This document shows, piece after piece, positions 24,641 through 32,785 of a stretch of 35,825 nt of DNA. Origin of the DNA: Nitrospira sp. (GTDB lineage: Bacteria; Nitrospirota; Nitrospiria; Nitrospirales; Nitrospiraceae); the NCBI GenBank assembly GCA_015903995.1, contig JABMDK010000011.1:328623-364447 (forward strand). Reading direction: 5' to 3'. The notes beneath the pieces were generated by a model. That model had not been told where the DNA came from. It did no database searches and was given only the letters and a program-made list of their open reading frames with translations. Both the position numbers and the translations under genes were made by a program. Each line of letters opens with the position of its first letter. Position 1 is the first letter of the stretch.

Positions 24641-25678
24641 CTAGGTCGTAGATCCACCACAGGATGAACCGGGGCCCGCTGTGCAGCCATAACAATGGTT
24701 GCGCGTCACAATCCGGCGATGATGGAGCTGCGCCGGATTGAAGTCTCGGATATGCGACGGCGCGCCATGGTTGACCGGGAGATCCAGCATTTGGTTGAAA
24801 TCGCAGTCGTACAGCCGACCGTCCCATCCGACCGAGAGGGTATATCGGCACATCACGGCGGCGGCGGCGACGGGATTGAATGCATTGGCTAGGCGCGTCA
24901 TGTACTGGTCGTAGTTCCCACTTTCGACGAGGAATTCGAGGAAACGGCTGATCGGCATGTTCGTAATCGTGTAGAGTCGGTTGAACTCGATTCCATGATG
25001 GGTCCGCAGCTCTTTCTTGAACTGCGCTTCGATGGCATCCTGCTTTGGAGGCAGGAACGCGCCGACAGGATTGTAGACCAGGTTCAGGGACAGCCCGCTA
25101 TTCGAACGGCCATAGCCGAACCGGTTCAGCAGACGAAGTGCCTCCATCGATTTCTCAAAAATACCGTCGCCTCGTTGCGCATCGGTCTGGCTGGCACGGT
25201 ACGACGGAAGCGAGGCGATAATCTCGACCTGATGGTGAGCCAGGAATTCCGCAAGATCCGTCTGGGAAGGAAGCAGCAACACGGACAGATTACAGCGATC
25301 CATGACATGCCGGCCAAGCCTGCGGGACTGTTCGACGAGCCAGCGAAAGTGCGGATTGAGCTCCGGCGCGCCGCCTGTGATATCCACTATGGGAATGTCC
25401 GTCGTGGCCAGAGCCTTCATACAGTGCTCTGCCGTTTCCAGGGACATGGCTTCAGGGCGATCGGGGCCAGCATCCACATGGCAGTGGCGACAGGTTTGAT
25501 TGCACAGTTTGCCGACGTTGATCTGAAAAACGGTGACGCCGGTCGCCTGGAGCGGAAACAGATCGGCTTGAGTGAGGCGAAGGTCAAACGGCGGGGAAAC
25601 GGTTGATTGATCGAGGAGGCGAAGTTGTTCAGTCGCTGAGGCAAGAGGGTTGCTTCGGCCAAGCAACGTGAGTGTCAT
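24641..25678 (-). CDS. arsS: Arsenosugar-biosynthesis radical SAM protein ArsS
   Basis: A 345-aa radical SAM enzyme. The iron-sulfur cysteines are C59, C63 and C66 (CNQTCRHC), followed by HVDAGPDRPEAMS; the glycine-rich SAM contact is VDITGGAPELN. A C-terminal segment holds CRYTLSVGWDGRLYDCDFNQ and a cysteine-rich ending (HCYGCTAGPGSSCGG). This order matches ArsS, which transfers the 5'-deoxyadenosyl group to dimethylated arsenic on the way to arsenosugars and related lipids. The ATG directly follows the TAA of arsM (TAAATG), so they are translationally coupled. The substrate is inferred from the family and the arsM partner. Confidence 0.93.
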   Translation of the reverse strand: MTLTLLGRSNPLASATEQLRLLDQSTVSPPFDLRLTQADLFPLQATGVTVFQINVGKLCNQTCRHCHVDAGPDRPEAMSLETAEHCMKALATTDIPIVDITGGAPELNPHFRWLVEQSRRLGRHVMDRCNLSVLLLPSQTDLAEFLAHHQVEIIASLPSYRASQTDAQRGDGIFEKSMEALRLLNRFGYGRSNSGLSLNLVYNPVGAFLPPKQDAIEAQFKKELRTHHGIEFNRLYTITNMPISRFLEFLVESGNYDQYMTRLANAFNPVAAAAVMCRYTLSVGWDGRLYDCDFNQMLDLPVNHGAPSHIRDFNPAQLHHRRIVTRNHCYGCTAGPGSSCGGSTT

Positions 25679-26866
25679 TTAGCAGCAGCTTCCGTTAGGG
25701 GAACAGGTGACAGCTTCACCATTCACGCGATCACCGGCCCGATTCAGAATGACGAAATGAGGCTGATACCCCCCGGTCTCCAGAACGGTAACGGTTTTGG
25801 AACAGATTTCAAGCGGTTCGCCACGGCGATAGACATGGTGATCGTCATCGGCTGCTTCGACGAATGGACCGGCCAGCAACGCATAGTGGCCTTGCCATGT
25901 ACAGGGAGCCTGTGCCGGGAGGACAGCTGTCCAACGGGGATCATCGCTGCCCAGCCCGATAGGCTCGGTAGTCAGGAGGAAGTGCTCGGCGAAGGGAGGG
26001 GTGCTCAACAATCGTGCATCGTCCGGGCTAATTGGCTTCGAAATGCCACGCTGGTATATCGTACCTCGTTCATCCACGGTTCGACTAAAGGGACCACGAA
26101 GGGTGGCGTACCTGACTGTGGAGTCGTTCGCTGCCGGAGGCAGTTTGTAGCCGGTCAACGTCACGGAAAAGAAATGAATCCCGTCGATGACGCGCCAGGG
26201 CGAAGACTTCACCAGATGAATACCAAGAAAGCCGGCTGCTGTCATGCCGTTCATGTAGTCGGTTAGCGTCAAGGCGCCGGATAAACAATCTCCCCATTTT
26301 CCCGTGTCGTGGACGAGGTACTGCGGCACGATCTGATCCGATACAATATCGGAGATCGTGAACCGCCCACCGGGCTTGGCGACCCGATACATTTCTTGAA
26401 ATACCTTCCGTTTGTCCGGAGCCAGATTGATCACACAATTCGAGATGATCAGGTCGATCGTGCCATCCTCAACCGGCATCGCATCAGCAAGCCCATTTCG
26501 AAACTCCACGTTCGAGGCGGGATAGCCAAGATTCGTGGCTACGACTGCTGCATGCTTTCGGGCAATTTCCAACATCGTATCGGTCATGTCGATCCCGATC
26601 ACGTGGCCCGTGGGACCCACCAAGCGGGAGGCTTCAAAGCAATCAATTCCGCCCCCCGATCCAATGTCCAAAACCGTCTCACCGGCCTGCACTGTCTTAA
26701 GCCCTGCCGGTGTGCCGCAGCCATAGGAGATTTTGAGTACTTCTTCGGGAATGAAGGCTTTGAGGTGCCTCATATCATAGCTGGTAGGGCAACACATCTG
26801 CTCACCGGTGCTGGCGGCTCTGGCATAGCGCTCGCTGACTTTTTGCGTGATTTCATCAATCGACAT
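25679..26866 (-). CDS. arsM: Arsenite S-adenosylmethionine methyltransferase ArsM
   Basis: A 395-aa methyltransferase. The SAM-binding loop is VLDIGSGGG (65-73). The arsenic-binding cysteines of the family are all present: C25/C26 (MCCPTSYD), C50 (YGCGTP), C144 (SNCVINL) and C194 (WGDCLSGA). A C-terminal extension (about 270-395) ends with a Cys pair (SPNGSCC), as often found in ArsM proteins linked with ArsS. It methylates trivalent arsenic with SAM in the cytoplasm. The start ATG 26866 has GCGAGG about 6 nt upstream. It is the first gene of the arsM-arsS-pit series, and the region upstream holds no ArsR-like regulator gene. Confidence 0.95.
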   Translation of the reverse strand: MSIDEITQKVSERYARAASTGEQMCCPTSYDMRHLKAFIPEEVLKISYGCGTPAGLKTVQAGETVLDIGSGGGIDCFEASRLVGPTGHVIGIDMTDTMLEIARKHAAVVATNLGYPASNVEFRNGLADAMPVEDGTIDLIISNCVINLAPDKRKVFQEMYRVAKPGGRFTISDIVSDQIVPQYLVHDTGKWGDCLSGALTLTDYMNGMTAAGFLGIHLVKSSPWRVIDGIHFFSVTLTGYKLPPAANDSTVRYATLRGPFSRTVDERGTIYQRGISKPISPDDARLLSTPPFAEHFLLTTEPIGLGSDDPRWTAVLPAQAPCTWQGHYALLAGPFVEAADDDHHVYRRGEPLEICSKTVTVLETGGYQPHFVILNRAGDRVNGEAVTCSPNGSCC

Positions 26867-27718
26867 GGCCGGCCTCGCATAATTAGGCAGAATATCTACG
26901 GAATATGTGTATCAATACTTCACCTATCGGGTCAATCGGAGCTTCCTCAAGTACGCAGAGAAGGCGGGGAATGGAACATCCTATCGTCTCTCTTCCACAG
27001 TCGGTTTCTGGAGGCAAATCTTACAGATGGTTTGAGACAATTGGTTGGAGGGCGGTATCTTTAGCCCGCACTATTCATGACGGTTCGTAGCGAAATCGCG
27101 TAGTCGCGTTGCGAGACGGGCACGCGGAGCCCCGAGAAACTGAGGCATACTTGAACCAGTTTGAGCAGTAGGCATGAGATGCTCATATTCATCGAGTCTA
27201 ACTTCATTCCGTGGGGGTATAATACATGTAATTTTAATTCGTCAATCCCGAATTAGTAGAGGGTTGCAAATGTAGTGCAACCATTCCTGACGATACCCCT
27301 TTGTGGTGTCCAATTCACCGAGTTGCCCACGTTAGTGAGCAAGCTTTGCGCCGTCAATGTAATTGGCCAGCGTGAGGCATTTCCCTTGAAATGGCAACGT
27401 GTTGTGCCTCCATAGCTGGGCGACGCTCCTCGGTTTTGCAGGATCGAATTAGATACACGTCATGAATCAAATTGGATACGAGTGGCACGGGCACGGTTCC
27501 TTCCAGCTCCATTCCAGCGACCTTCCGGGGTCTGACGGTAGCTGTTTTATGAAGCTGTGTGCCTGCTGCTGAGGGTTGGAGAAAGGAGCGGTGGAGTGAA
27601 ATATGGCGCGAGTGTCGATCATGCGCTCTCGTCTCGCTCGACTTGTCCTCAGTCGGTCATCTATACTCGATCGGCTGTAATCGCTATCACGATCCGATCC
27701 TTTTTATTCCCCTTCCCT
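26867..27718. other. Large intergenic region between arsM and recQ
   Basis: These 852 nt separate the divergent arsM and recQ genes. I see no reading frame with good protein character. A hairpin GGTTGCA-AATGTAG-TGCAACC is at 27262-27282, and an isolated TATAAT is at 27218-27223 without a -35 box. Close to arsM, an AT-rich stretch (26881-26925) could hold its promoter. There is no transposase or clear remnant of one. The region may contain an unrecognised RNA. Confidence 0.5.
27262..27282. other. Hairpin in the arsM-recQ intergenic region
   Basis: A 7-bp perfect stem (GGTTGCA with TGCAACC) closes a 7-nt loop. It has no following T-run. It is the strongest local hairpin I noticed in this interval; its role is unknown. 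Confidence 0.4.
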
Positions 27719-29581
27719 GTGGATGATGTAACTCAACAGCTCAGCGAACGATTCGGCTTTGCCACCTTTCGGCCTGGTCAGGAGGCCGTCATCCGCGCCG
27801 TGTTAGCCGGGCGCGATGCGATGGCGGTCATGCCGACCGGGCAGGGGAAGTCGCTCTGTTACCAGCTGCCGGCGATTCTCTTGCCGGGGCTGACGCTGGT
27901 GATCTCGCCGCTCATTGCACTGATGGAAGATCAGGTGGCCGCCATGAAGCAGCGGAAGATTGCCGCGGCCACGTTTCATTCCGGGCTCACCGGGGTTGAG
28001 AAGAGCCGTGTCATGCAGGGGCTCCAGCAGCGACGGCTTCAGCTGCTCTACCTGGCGCCGGAACGCATGCAACACGAAGGGTTTCTCCAACTCTTACGTT
28101 CCCTCTGGGTCTCGTTGCTGGTGGTCGACGAAGCCCATTGCGTGTCCCAGTGGGGGCATGATTTTCGGCCTGATTATCTCAAGATCGGTCGCCTGCGCCG
28201 GGAACTCACGAATCCACCTTGTCTGGCGCTGACGGCCACGGCGACCACGCGTGTGCAAACGGATCTGTGCCAACGGCTGTCGCTTCGCGACCCGTTCCGG
28301 CTCGTCGCAGGGTTTCGTCGAGCCAATCTTGCTTTGTCCGTCCACTGTTGCCAGTCCCGTCGGGAGAAATTGACGGTATTGGACCGGTTGGTCGGCCAGA
28401 CGGAGAAGGGCACGATCCTCGTCTATTGCGCGACTCGTCGGGCGGTGGAGGAGGTTGCGGCCTGGCTGGAACAATCGCATCCCTCGGTCGGGTACTACCA
28501 TGCCGGTCTCTCCGACGAGGAACGACGTCTCATGCATGACAAGTTTCGCGCGGGGTCGGTAAGAATCTTGGCCGCAACGAATGCCTTCGGCATGGGCATC
28601 GACAAGTCGGACGTCCGATTGGTCGTCCATTTTGACATTCCCGGAAGCATCGAAGCCTACTACCAGGAGGTCGGGCGTGCCGGTCGTGATGGACGACCCG
28701 CTGCCTGTGTGTTGCTGTTTCATGAGCGTGATCTGGCCACGCAGGAATACTTCATCGATCAGGCGTTAAAAGACTCGGAAGGTATTGCGCGTGCAGAGCG
28801 AATGCGGACGCTGCTCCGAGAAATGTTGGGGTATGTCTCGGTGCCGTCCTGCCGGCAACTTGCGATTCTGGAGTACTTTAGCGATGAGGTCGAGCTGGCA
28901 TTAGGTTCCTGCGGCCTGTGCGATCGCTGTCTCGCACCGGCGCGGCAGCCGAGCCGTCCGATCTCCGATGAAACCGAAGTTTCCGAGAAGGCTATATTGG
29001 AAACCGTATCTTGGTGTATGGGGCGGTTCGGCATGGGTCGAATCGTCGACATTCTCCGTGGGAGCCGTTCAAAAGCACTGTTGGCCTATGGCGCAGAGCA
29101 GTGTCCGACGTACGGCATCTGTCGTGCCCAGACGAAAGTGTCCGTGACGAATCTTGTGAAGGCCCTTATCGGCTCCGGGTATCTGCAGGTCGAAGGGACG
29201 GAATATCCCACGCTCGATGTAACGCCCAAAGGACGAGAGGTGCTGCAAGGGATTTGTACGGTGGCTCTGGAACAGGCAGAGGACGATCCGTCCGGTGGAT
29301 CGGTGAAGCAGCCGCGTCGCTCCCATACTGCCTTCGTGAGAATCCCGCAGGCTTCGCCGCCGGATAATCAGCTGTTTGAACGGCTTAAACAGCTTCGCAT
29401 GGAGCTTGCCGAGGAAGAAGGCGTGGCGCCGTTCCTCATTTTTCACGACAAAACATTGAAGGCCATTGCCGGCGACAAGCCGGTGACGTCTGCCGCTCTG
29501 TTAGAGATTCCGGGTATTGGTGAACTCAAAGCAGAGCGGTATGGCCGGCGGTTATTGGCCATCGTCAACGAAGGTCAATGA
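27719..29581 (+). CDS. recQ: ATP-dependent DNA helicase RecQ
   Basis: A 620-aa 3'-to-5' DNA helicase. Helicase core: FRPGQEAVIRAVLAG (Q-like motif region), the Walker A TGQGKS (40-45), DEAH (137-140) and motif VI in YYQEVGRAGRDG. It is followed by the zinc-binding cysteines (CRQL and SCGLCDRC), an RQC winged helix and a C-terminal HRDC domain (LFERLKQLRMELAEEEGVAP). The full RecQ order is present and the length is like E. coli RecQ (609 aa). The start is GTG 27719, where family similarity begins, although no ribosome-binding site is seen. GTG 27596 has an AAAGGAG site 7 nt upstream but would add 41 residues without family character. Confidence 0.95.
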   Translation: MDDVTQQLSERFGFATFRPGQEAVIRAVLAGRDAMAVMPTGQGKSLCYQLPAILLPGLTLVISPLIALMEDQVAAMKQRKIAAATFHSGLTGVEKSRVMQGLQQRRLQLLYLAPERMQHEGFLQLLRSLWVSLLVVDEAHCVSQWGHDFRPDYLKIGRLRRELTNPPCLALTATATTRVQTDLCQRLSLRDPFRLVAGFRRANLALSVHCCQSRREKLTVLDRLVGQTEKGTILVYCATRRAVEEVAAWLEQSHPSVGYYHAGLSDEERRLMHDKFRAGSVRILAATNAFGMGIDKSDVRLVVHFDIPGSIEAYYQEVGRAGRDGRPAACVLLFHERDLATQEYFIDQALKDSEGIARAERMRTLLREMLGYVSVPSCRQLAILEYFSDEVELALGSCGLCDRCLAPARQPSRPISDETEVSEKAILETVSWCMGRFGMGRIVDILRGSRSKALLAYGAEQCPTYGICRAQTKVSVTNLVKALIGSGYLQVEGTEYPTLDVTPKGREVLQGICTVALEQAEDDPSGGSVKQPRRSHTAFVRIPQASPPDNQLFERLKQLRMELAEEEGVAPFLIFHDKTLKAIAGDKPVTSAALLEIPGIGELKAERYGRRLLAIVNEGQ

Positions 29582-29808
29582 CCATCATCGTGATCGATTG
29601 TCGGCTGTCGCCGCTCAGTGCTCAATGCATGTTGGAATTTGTAGAAAGCCCTTGGAAATCCATGAGAAAGAAAAAGTGAGACGAGCGGCGCTGTCTGCCA
29701 GGCTCACGCAGGGCTTGCTACGCAGATGATAGCCCGTTACCTGCCTATTGTTACCGAACGAACGGGGAGCGAGCCGTTACAAAACCACGAGGAAGTCGGT
29801 TGCCCTCG

Positions 29809-30030
29809 CTACGCTGCCTGAGCCGGTGGAGCGACTGGTTGCGTCGTGCTCGACATGCCTCTTCTGGTTTTCCGAGCCGCATGCATCATCCGATTATAGT
29901 GGATTAAAGGATCCTCGATATTGCCGCAGGCCACGCAGCGCAGCCCCCGCATCCACATTGGCACCCAACTTTCCTGCATGTCCAGGAAATGATCCGCAAC
30001 CATTAATCCACTGCATCTCGTGCACGTCAT
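29809..30030 (-). CDS. Small zinc-ribbon protein, 73 aa
   Basis: Starts at ATG 30030 with GGAGGG about 6 nt upstream. The sequence reads MTCTRCSGLMVADHFLDMQE and then MRGLRCVACGNIEDP, giving two CxxC pairs (C3/C6 and C32/C35 region) that should bind one zinc ion. Similar short proteins with MTCxRCxGLMV openings are common in Nitrospira genomes as I recall. Function unknown; candidates are regulation or RNA/DNA contact. The last 20 residues are Ser/Thr/Pro-rich and may be unstructured. It stands alone between recQ and the 531-nt gap. Confidence 0.75.
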   Translation of the reverse strand: MTCTRCSGLMVADHFLDMQESWVPMWMRGLRCVACGNIEDPLIHYNRMMHAARKTRRGMSSTTQPVAPPAQAA

Positions 30031-30168
30031 GGGAGTCCCTCCTTGATGAACGGTGGAGAACTATTGGTTGTGCTCTTACGCAATGATGATGCCATGGTGA
30101 GAGCGGATCTTGCTCATCACCTCGCATCTTCACGCAACCCCTCATAACCTCTCCCGAGGCATGGGTTG

Positions 30169-30200
30169 GCGCGCATTCGAGTGGTGTCTTGAGTGCGCGC
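30169..30200. other. Hairpin GCGCGCA / TGCGCGC
   Basis: A perfect 7-bp GC-rich stem (30169-30175 with 30194-30200) closes an 18-nt loop. It is followed 32 nt later by a second, longer stem. No T-run is present after it. Confidence 0.45.
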
Positions 30201-30232
30201 ATCATCCCGCATCATGGAGAGGCTTCCATAGT

Positions 30233-30258
30233 CGGGCGTATCTCAAGCGATACGCCCG
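30233..30258. terminator. 10-bp perfect hairpin, possible terminator or repeat
   Basis: CGGGCGTATC (30233-30242) pairs exactly with GATACGCCCG (30249-30258) around a 6-nt loop TCAAGC. The stem contains the CGTATC word of the dispersed repeats. There is no U-tract on either strand, so termination would have to be factor-dependent or absent; it may be a repeat copy. Confidence 0.35.
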
Positions 30259-30561
30259 GAGAGACAAAACGATACAGGGCTACGTACGTAGAAATGGCAG
30301 AGCGCGAAACGTAAGTATAAAACGATGGTATTGTATGCCGTCTGTTGGGGCACGGTGTTTGCGGTTCTCTCGCAATGGACGGGCGAGCTGCTGTGCTTCG
30401 AACGGAGCGGCGCTGTCTCGGTGAGAATCCAGGCTAAGACTCGGCGGCGAGTCTCTGTGGGGAAGATGGCTGCCGATCATTGACACTGTCCCACTCACAA
30501 CAGTAGCGTTGCCACCAACAGGCATCCGGTGCCTTCTTCATGGTTCAAGGAGGAGTTGGAT

Positions 30562-31134
30562 ATGAATTTCGTGTGGCCTGCCCTTATGGTCGTATCCGCG
30601 CTGGTGGCCAGCGCCTCTCCGGGCGTTGCGGGGTATGACTCCGCAATGGTGTGTGCGCTTCTCACGCCGCAAGAGCTGGCGGCGGCCGGAATAGCCATCA
30701 CTGCGCAAGGCTTGATGCCGGACGAGTCCCTGTTCCTCAAAAAAGGTGAATTGCCTGGATTGATCACCGATGTTCAGATCGATGAATGCACAAGCGAGAT
30801 GGCCGTCGAGTATCCCGCGTTCCCTATACGCTGGTCAGTGGGTACGAGCAAAGATCCAATGGACAGGAAAGCCTGGGATAAGATGGTTGAGGCGCTTGGT
30901 CAAGGCACGAGAGAAAGTGCTGAACACGTCGAGCAACGCTTCACGATTGAGGGCGTTGATTGCGAGACGTTCTCCTGGTCGGACAAGACAGGCAAACAGA
31001 CGTACGCCATGAGTTGTACTGGCCATAAAGGGATCCGTCATGTCACGCTGGAGGTCGCGCACCTTGATCGAACCAAACTTCTCCCTGTGAAGGCCGTGAA
31101 GCAATTGCTCGATAAAATGTTCGCCAGGCTTTGA
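30562..31134 (+). CDS. Exported DUF3558-like protein
   Basis: A 190-aa protein starting at ATG 30562, preceded by AAGGAGGAG with a 5-nt spacing. The signal peptide is NFVWPALMVVSALVASASPGVAG. The mature part opens with YDSAMVCALLTPQELAAAGI, the DUF3558-type pattern also seen at the start of the mature protein from 395-856. Four cysteines (VCALL, DECTS, DCETF, SCTGH) could pair in the periplasm. The C-terminal half includes VTLEVAHLDRTKLLPVKAVK. Function unknown. It is a separate gene with its own good ribosome-binding site; the next gene begins about 170 nt downstream. Confidence 0.78.
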   Translation: MNFVWPALMVVSALVASASPGVAGYDSAMVCALLTPQELAAAGIAITAQGLMPDESLFLKKGELPGLITDVQIDECTSEMAVEYPAFPIRWSVGTSKDPMDRKAWDKMVEALGQGTRESAEHVEQRFTIEGVDCETFSWSDKTGKQTYAMSCTGHKGIRHVTLEVAHLDRTKLLPVKAVKQLLDKMFARL

Positions 31135-31303
31135 GTCGTACGGGGCCATCCAGGCTATGATTCCGATGTGTGGCCAAGGAACTATATAGCGTTCGAACGT
31201 GGGTGTTCGTGGGCACAGCAGCGACAGAGGGAAGAGTAGTTGGAACAGAGCCGGTGATGTCACGGACAGCGAAGAGGGGCGACGATATTATCGCGAGCCA
31301 TCG

Positions 31304-32785
31304 ATGACGCTTGCCCAACTTGCCAAGGTGTTACTGGTTCAGGCCTGCGAGGAACATGATCCGGACCACACGTTCATTTTGCGGTACGAACGGGAACCGT
31401 CCCGTCATGAGAGTTCCGATTCCGGAAACCGTGCAGCGAGAGGGGATGCCTGGGTCATTGAGCGGGCTGAGCAGATTGCCGATCGACTGACGAAGAAATA
31501 TTCTGCGCTCTCCTCGGCTTTCACGGTCCTACGGATCAAGATTCCGCTTACCCTGCTCATCGGCTGTGCTCTGGTGGGGGGCTTCCTCGCCGATCCCATC
31601 GGACCCGCCGGCCACATCAATCTTCTGAATTTTCCTCTCCTCACACTGCTTCTCTGGAATGCGCTCGTCTATGTTGGCTTGCTCGTCAATCTGGTCGTGC
31701 CTGGAGCGTCATGGGGCCGGTCTCAGTTTGGCCTGCTGGGGTTGGCGGAATGGTTGTTGGGACTCGGGGTGAAGGGACGGCTCAGCAGACTCCGGTCCGA
31801 TCATGCGCAGAGTCCCGCCGAAGTGCAATGGATGGCATCATCCCTCGCGTCCTACGCCGCGCGTCTGCTCTACTGTGGCCGAGACCTGTTGATTGCTCAC
31901 GCCCGAAGTCTGCTCCATGCGGGCGCGGCAGCGCTGGCGACCGGCGTGATCGCGGGGCTCTATCTGCGCGGGTTCAGCTTTCTGTACAAAGCTGGATGGG
32001 AGAGCACGTTCATGGGGGCCGAGGGAGTCCATACGTTTCTCTCCATCCTCTTTGCTCCGGCAAGTTGGCTCATGGGGACGGCAGTGCCCGGCGTGGAAGT
32101 CATCGCTGATCTGCGAGGTGCGGCTAGGGCCAATGCAGCGATCTGGATCCATTTCTGGGCTGTAACGACGGTGCTGTCCATTATCCTGCCGCGCACGCTG
32201 TTAGCCGTGGCCACCTGGATGCGCAAGACCAGCCTGGCCGTTGATATGGATCTGCCGAGCCACGAGCCGTATTTCCGGCGCCTGCTGAATCCTTATCGCG
32301 GAAAGGGGCTGTTCGTCGAGGTGCTTGCTTACAGCCATCACGTGAGGGAGGCCGACGATCGACTCCTGGCATTTTTGAGCGATGCCTTCGGCGTTCTGGC
32401 GGATATTCACATCGGGAACTCGGTTCAATACGGTGATCGCCCTCCCGAGTTTCCGTCCGACCCTGATCGAGGGCTGTGTGCAGTGATCCTGTTCAATGCG
32501 GCCCAGGCTCCGGAAGAGACGCACAGCGAATTCTTGGAGGAACTGAAAGCCATTATCCGAAGCAGAGGCCAGCCGAACATGCTACTCGTTGTCCTGGATT
32601 GCGGGCCCTATGCGCAGATCGATCAAGGGAAGCGTTTAAAAGAGAGGTGCCAATCCTGGGCGACGCTGGCGAAAGAGTGCGGACTTCAGGTCGTAACCTA
32701 CCGGGACCCATCTGGGACGCCGGATGGGGAACTGCACACCTTGCCTGACTGTTTGTGGCCCGGTGATTTTCGAGGGGCACAATGA
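31304..32785 (+). CDS. DUF2868 membrane protein
   Basis: A 493-aa membrane protein starting at ATG 31304 (MTLAQLAKVLLVQACEEHDP). It has membrane segments near residues 82-100, 108-130, 203-222, 244-262 and 284-306, then a cytoplasmic C-terminal part (about 310-493). This layout and the cytoplasmic opening match DUF2868, whose genes commonly stand next to DUF3482 GTPase genes, as here: the stop overlaps the next ATG by 4 nt (ATGA at 32782-32785). The two products probably form one complex at the membrane. Function of the pair is not established. GTG 31199 is a possible earlier start, but those residues lack protein character. Confidence 0.82.
   Translation: MTLAQLAKVLLVQACEEHDPDHTFILRYEREPSRHESSDSGNRAARGDAWVIERAEQIADRLTKKYSALSSAFTVLRIKIPLTLLIGCALVGGFLADPIGPAGHINLLNFPLLTLLLWNALVYVGLLVNLVVPGASWGRSQFGLLGLAEWLLGLGVKGRLSRLRSDHAQSPAEVQWMASSLASYAARLLYCGRDLLIAHARSLLHAGAAALATGVIAGLYLRGFSFLYKAGWESTFMGAEGVHTFLSILFAPASWLMGTAVPGVEVIADLRGAARANAAIWIHFWAVTTVLSIILPRTLLAVATWMRKTSLAVDMDLPSHEPYFRRLLNPYRGKGLFVEVLAYSHHVREADDRLLAFLSDAFGVLADIHIGNSVQYGDRPPEFPSDPDRGLCAVILFNAAQAPEETHSEFLEELKAIIRSRGQPNMLLVVLDCGPYAQIDQGKRLKERCQSWATLAKECGLQVVTYRDPSGTPDGELHTLPDCLWPGDFRGAQ

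Larger units (their letters stand above)
30031..30561. other. Intergenic region with two strong hairpins
   Basis: No gene with protein character was found in these 531 nt. The interval contains two perfect hairpins only 33 nt apart (30169-30200 and 30233-30258), described separately. The last 20 nt contain the ribosome-binding site AAGGAGGAG of the downstream exported protein. A regulatory RNA or a repeat element is possible. Confidence 0.5.

Noticed and set aside
26309..27064. Plus-strand open frame of 251 codons opposite the start of arsM
   Set aside because: Most of it overlaps arsM, and the remaining part has no start signal or recognisable domain.
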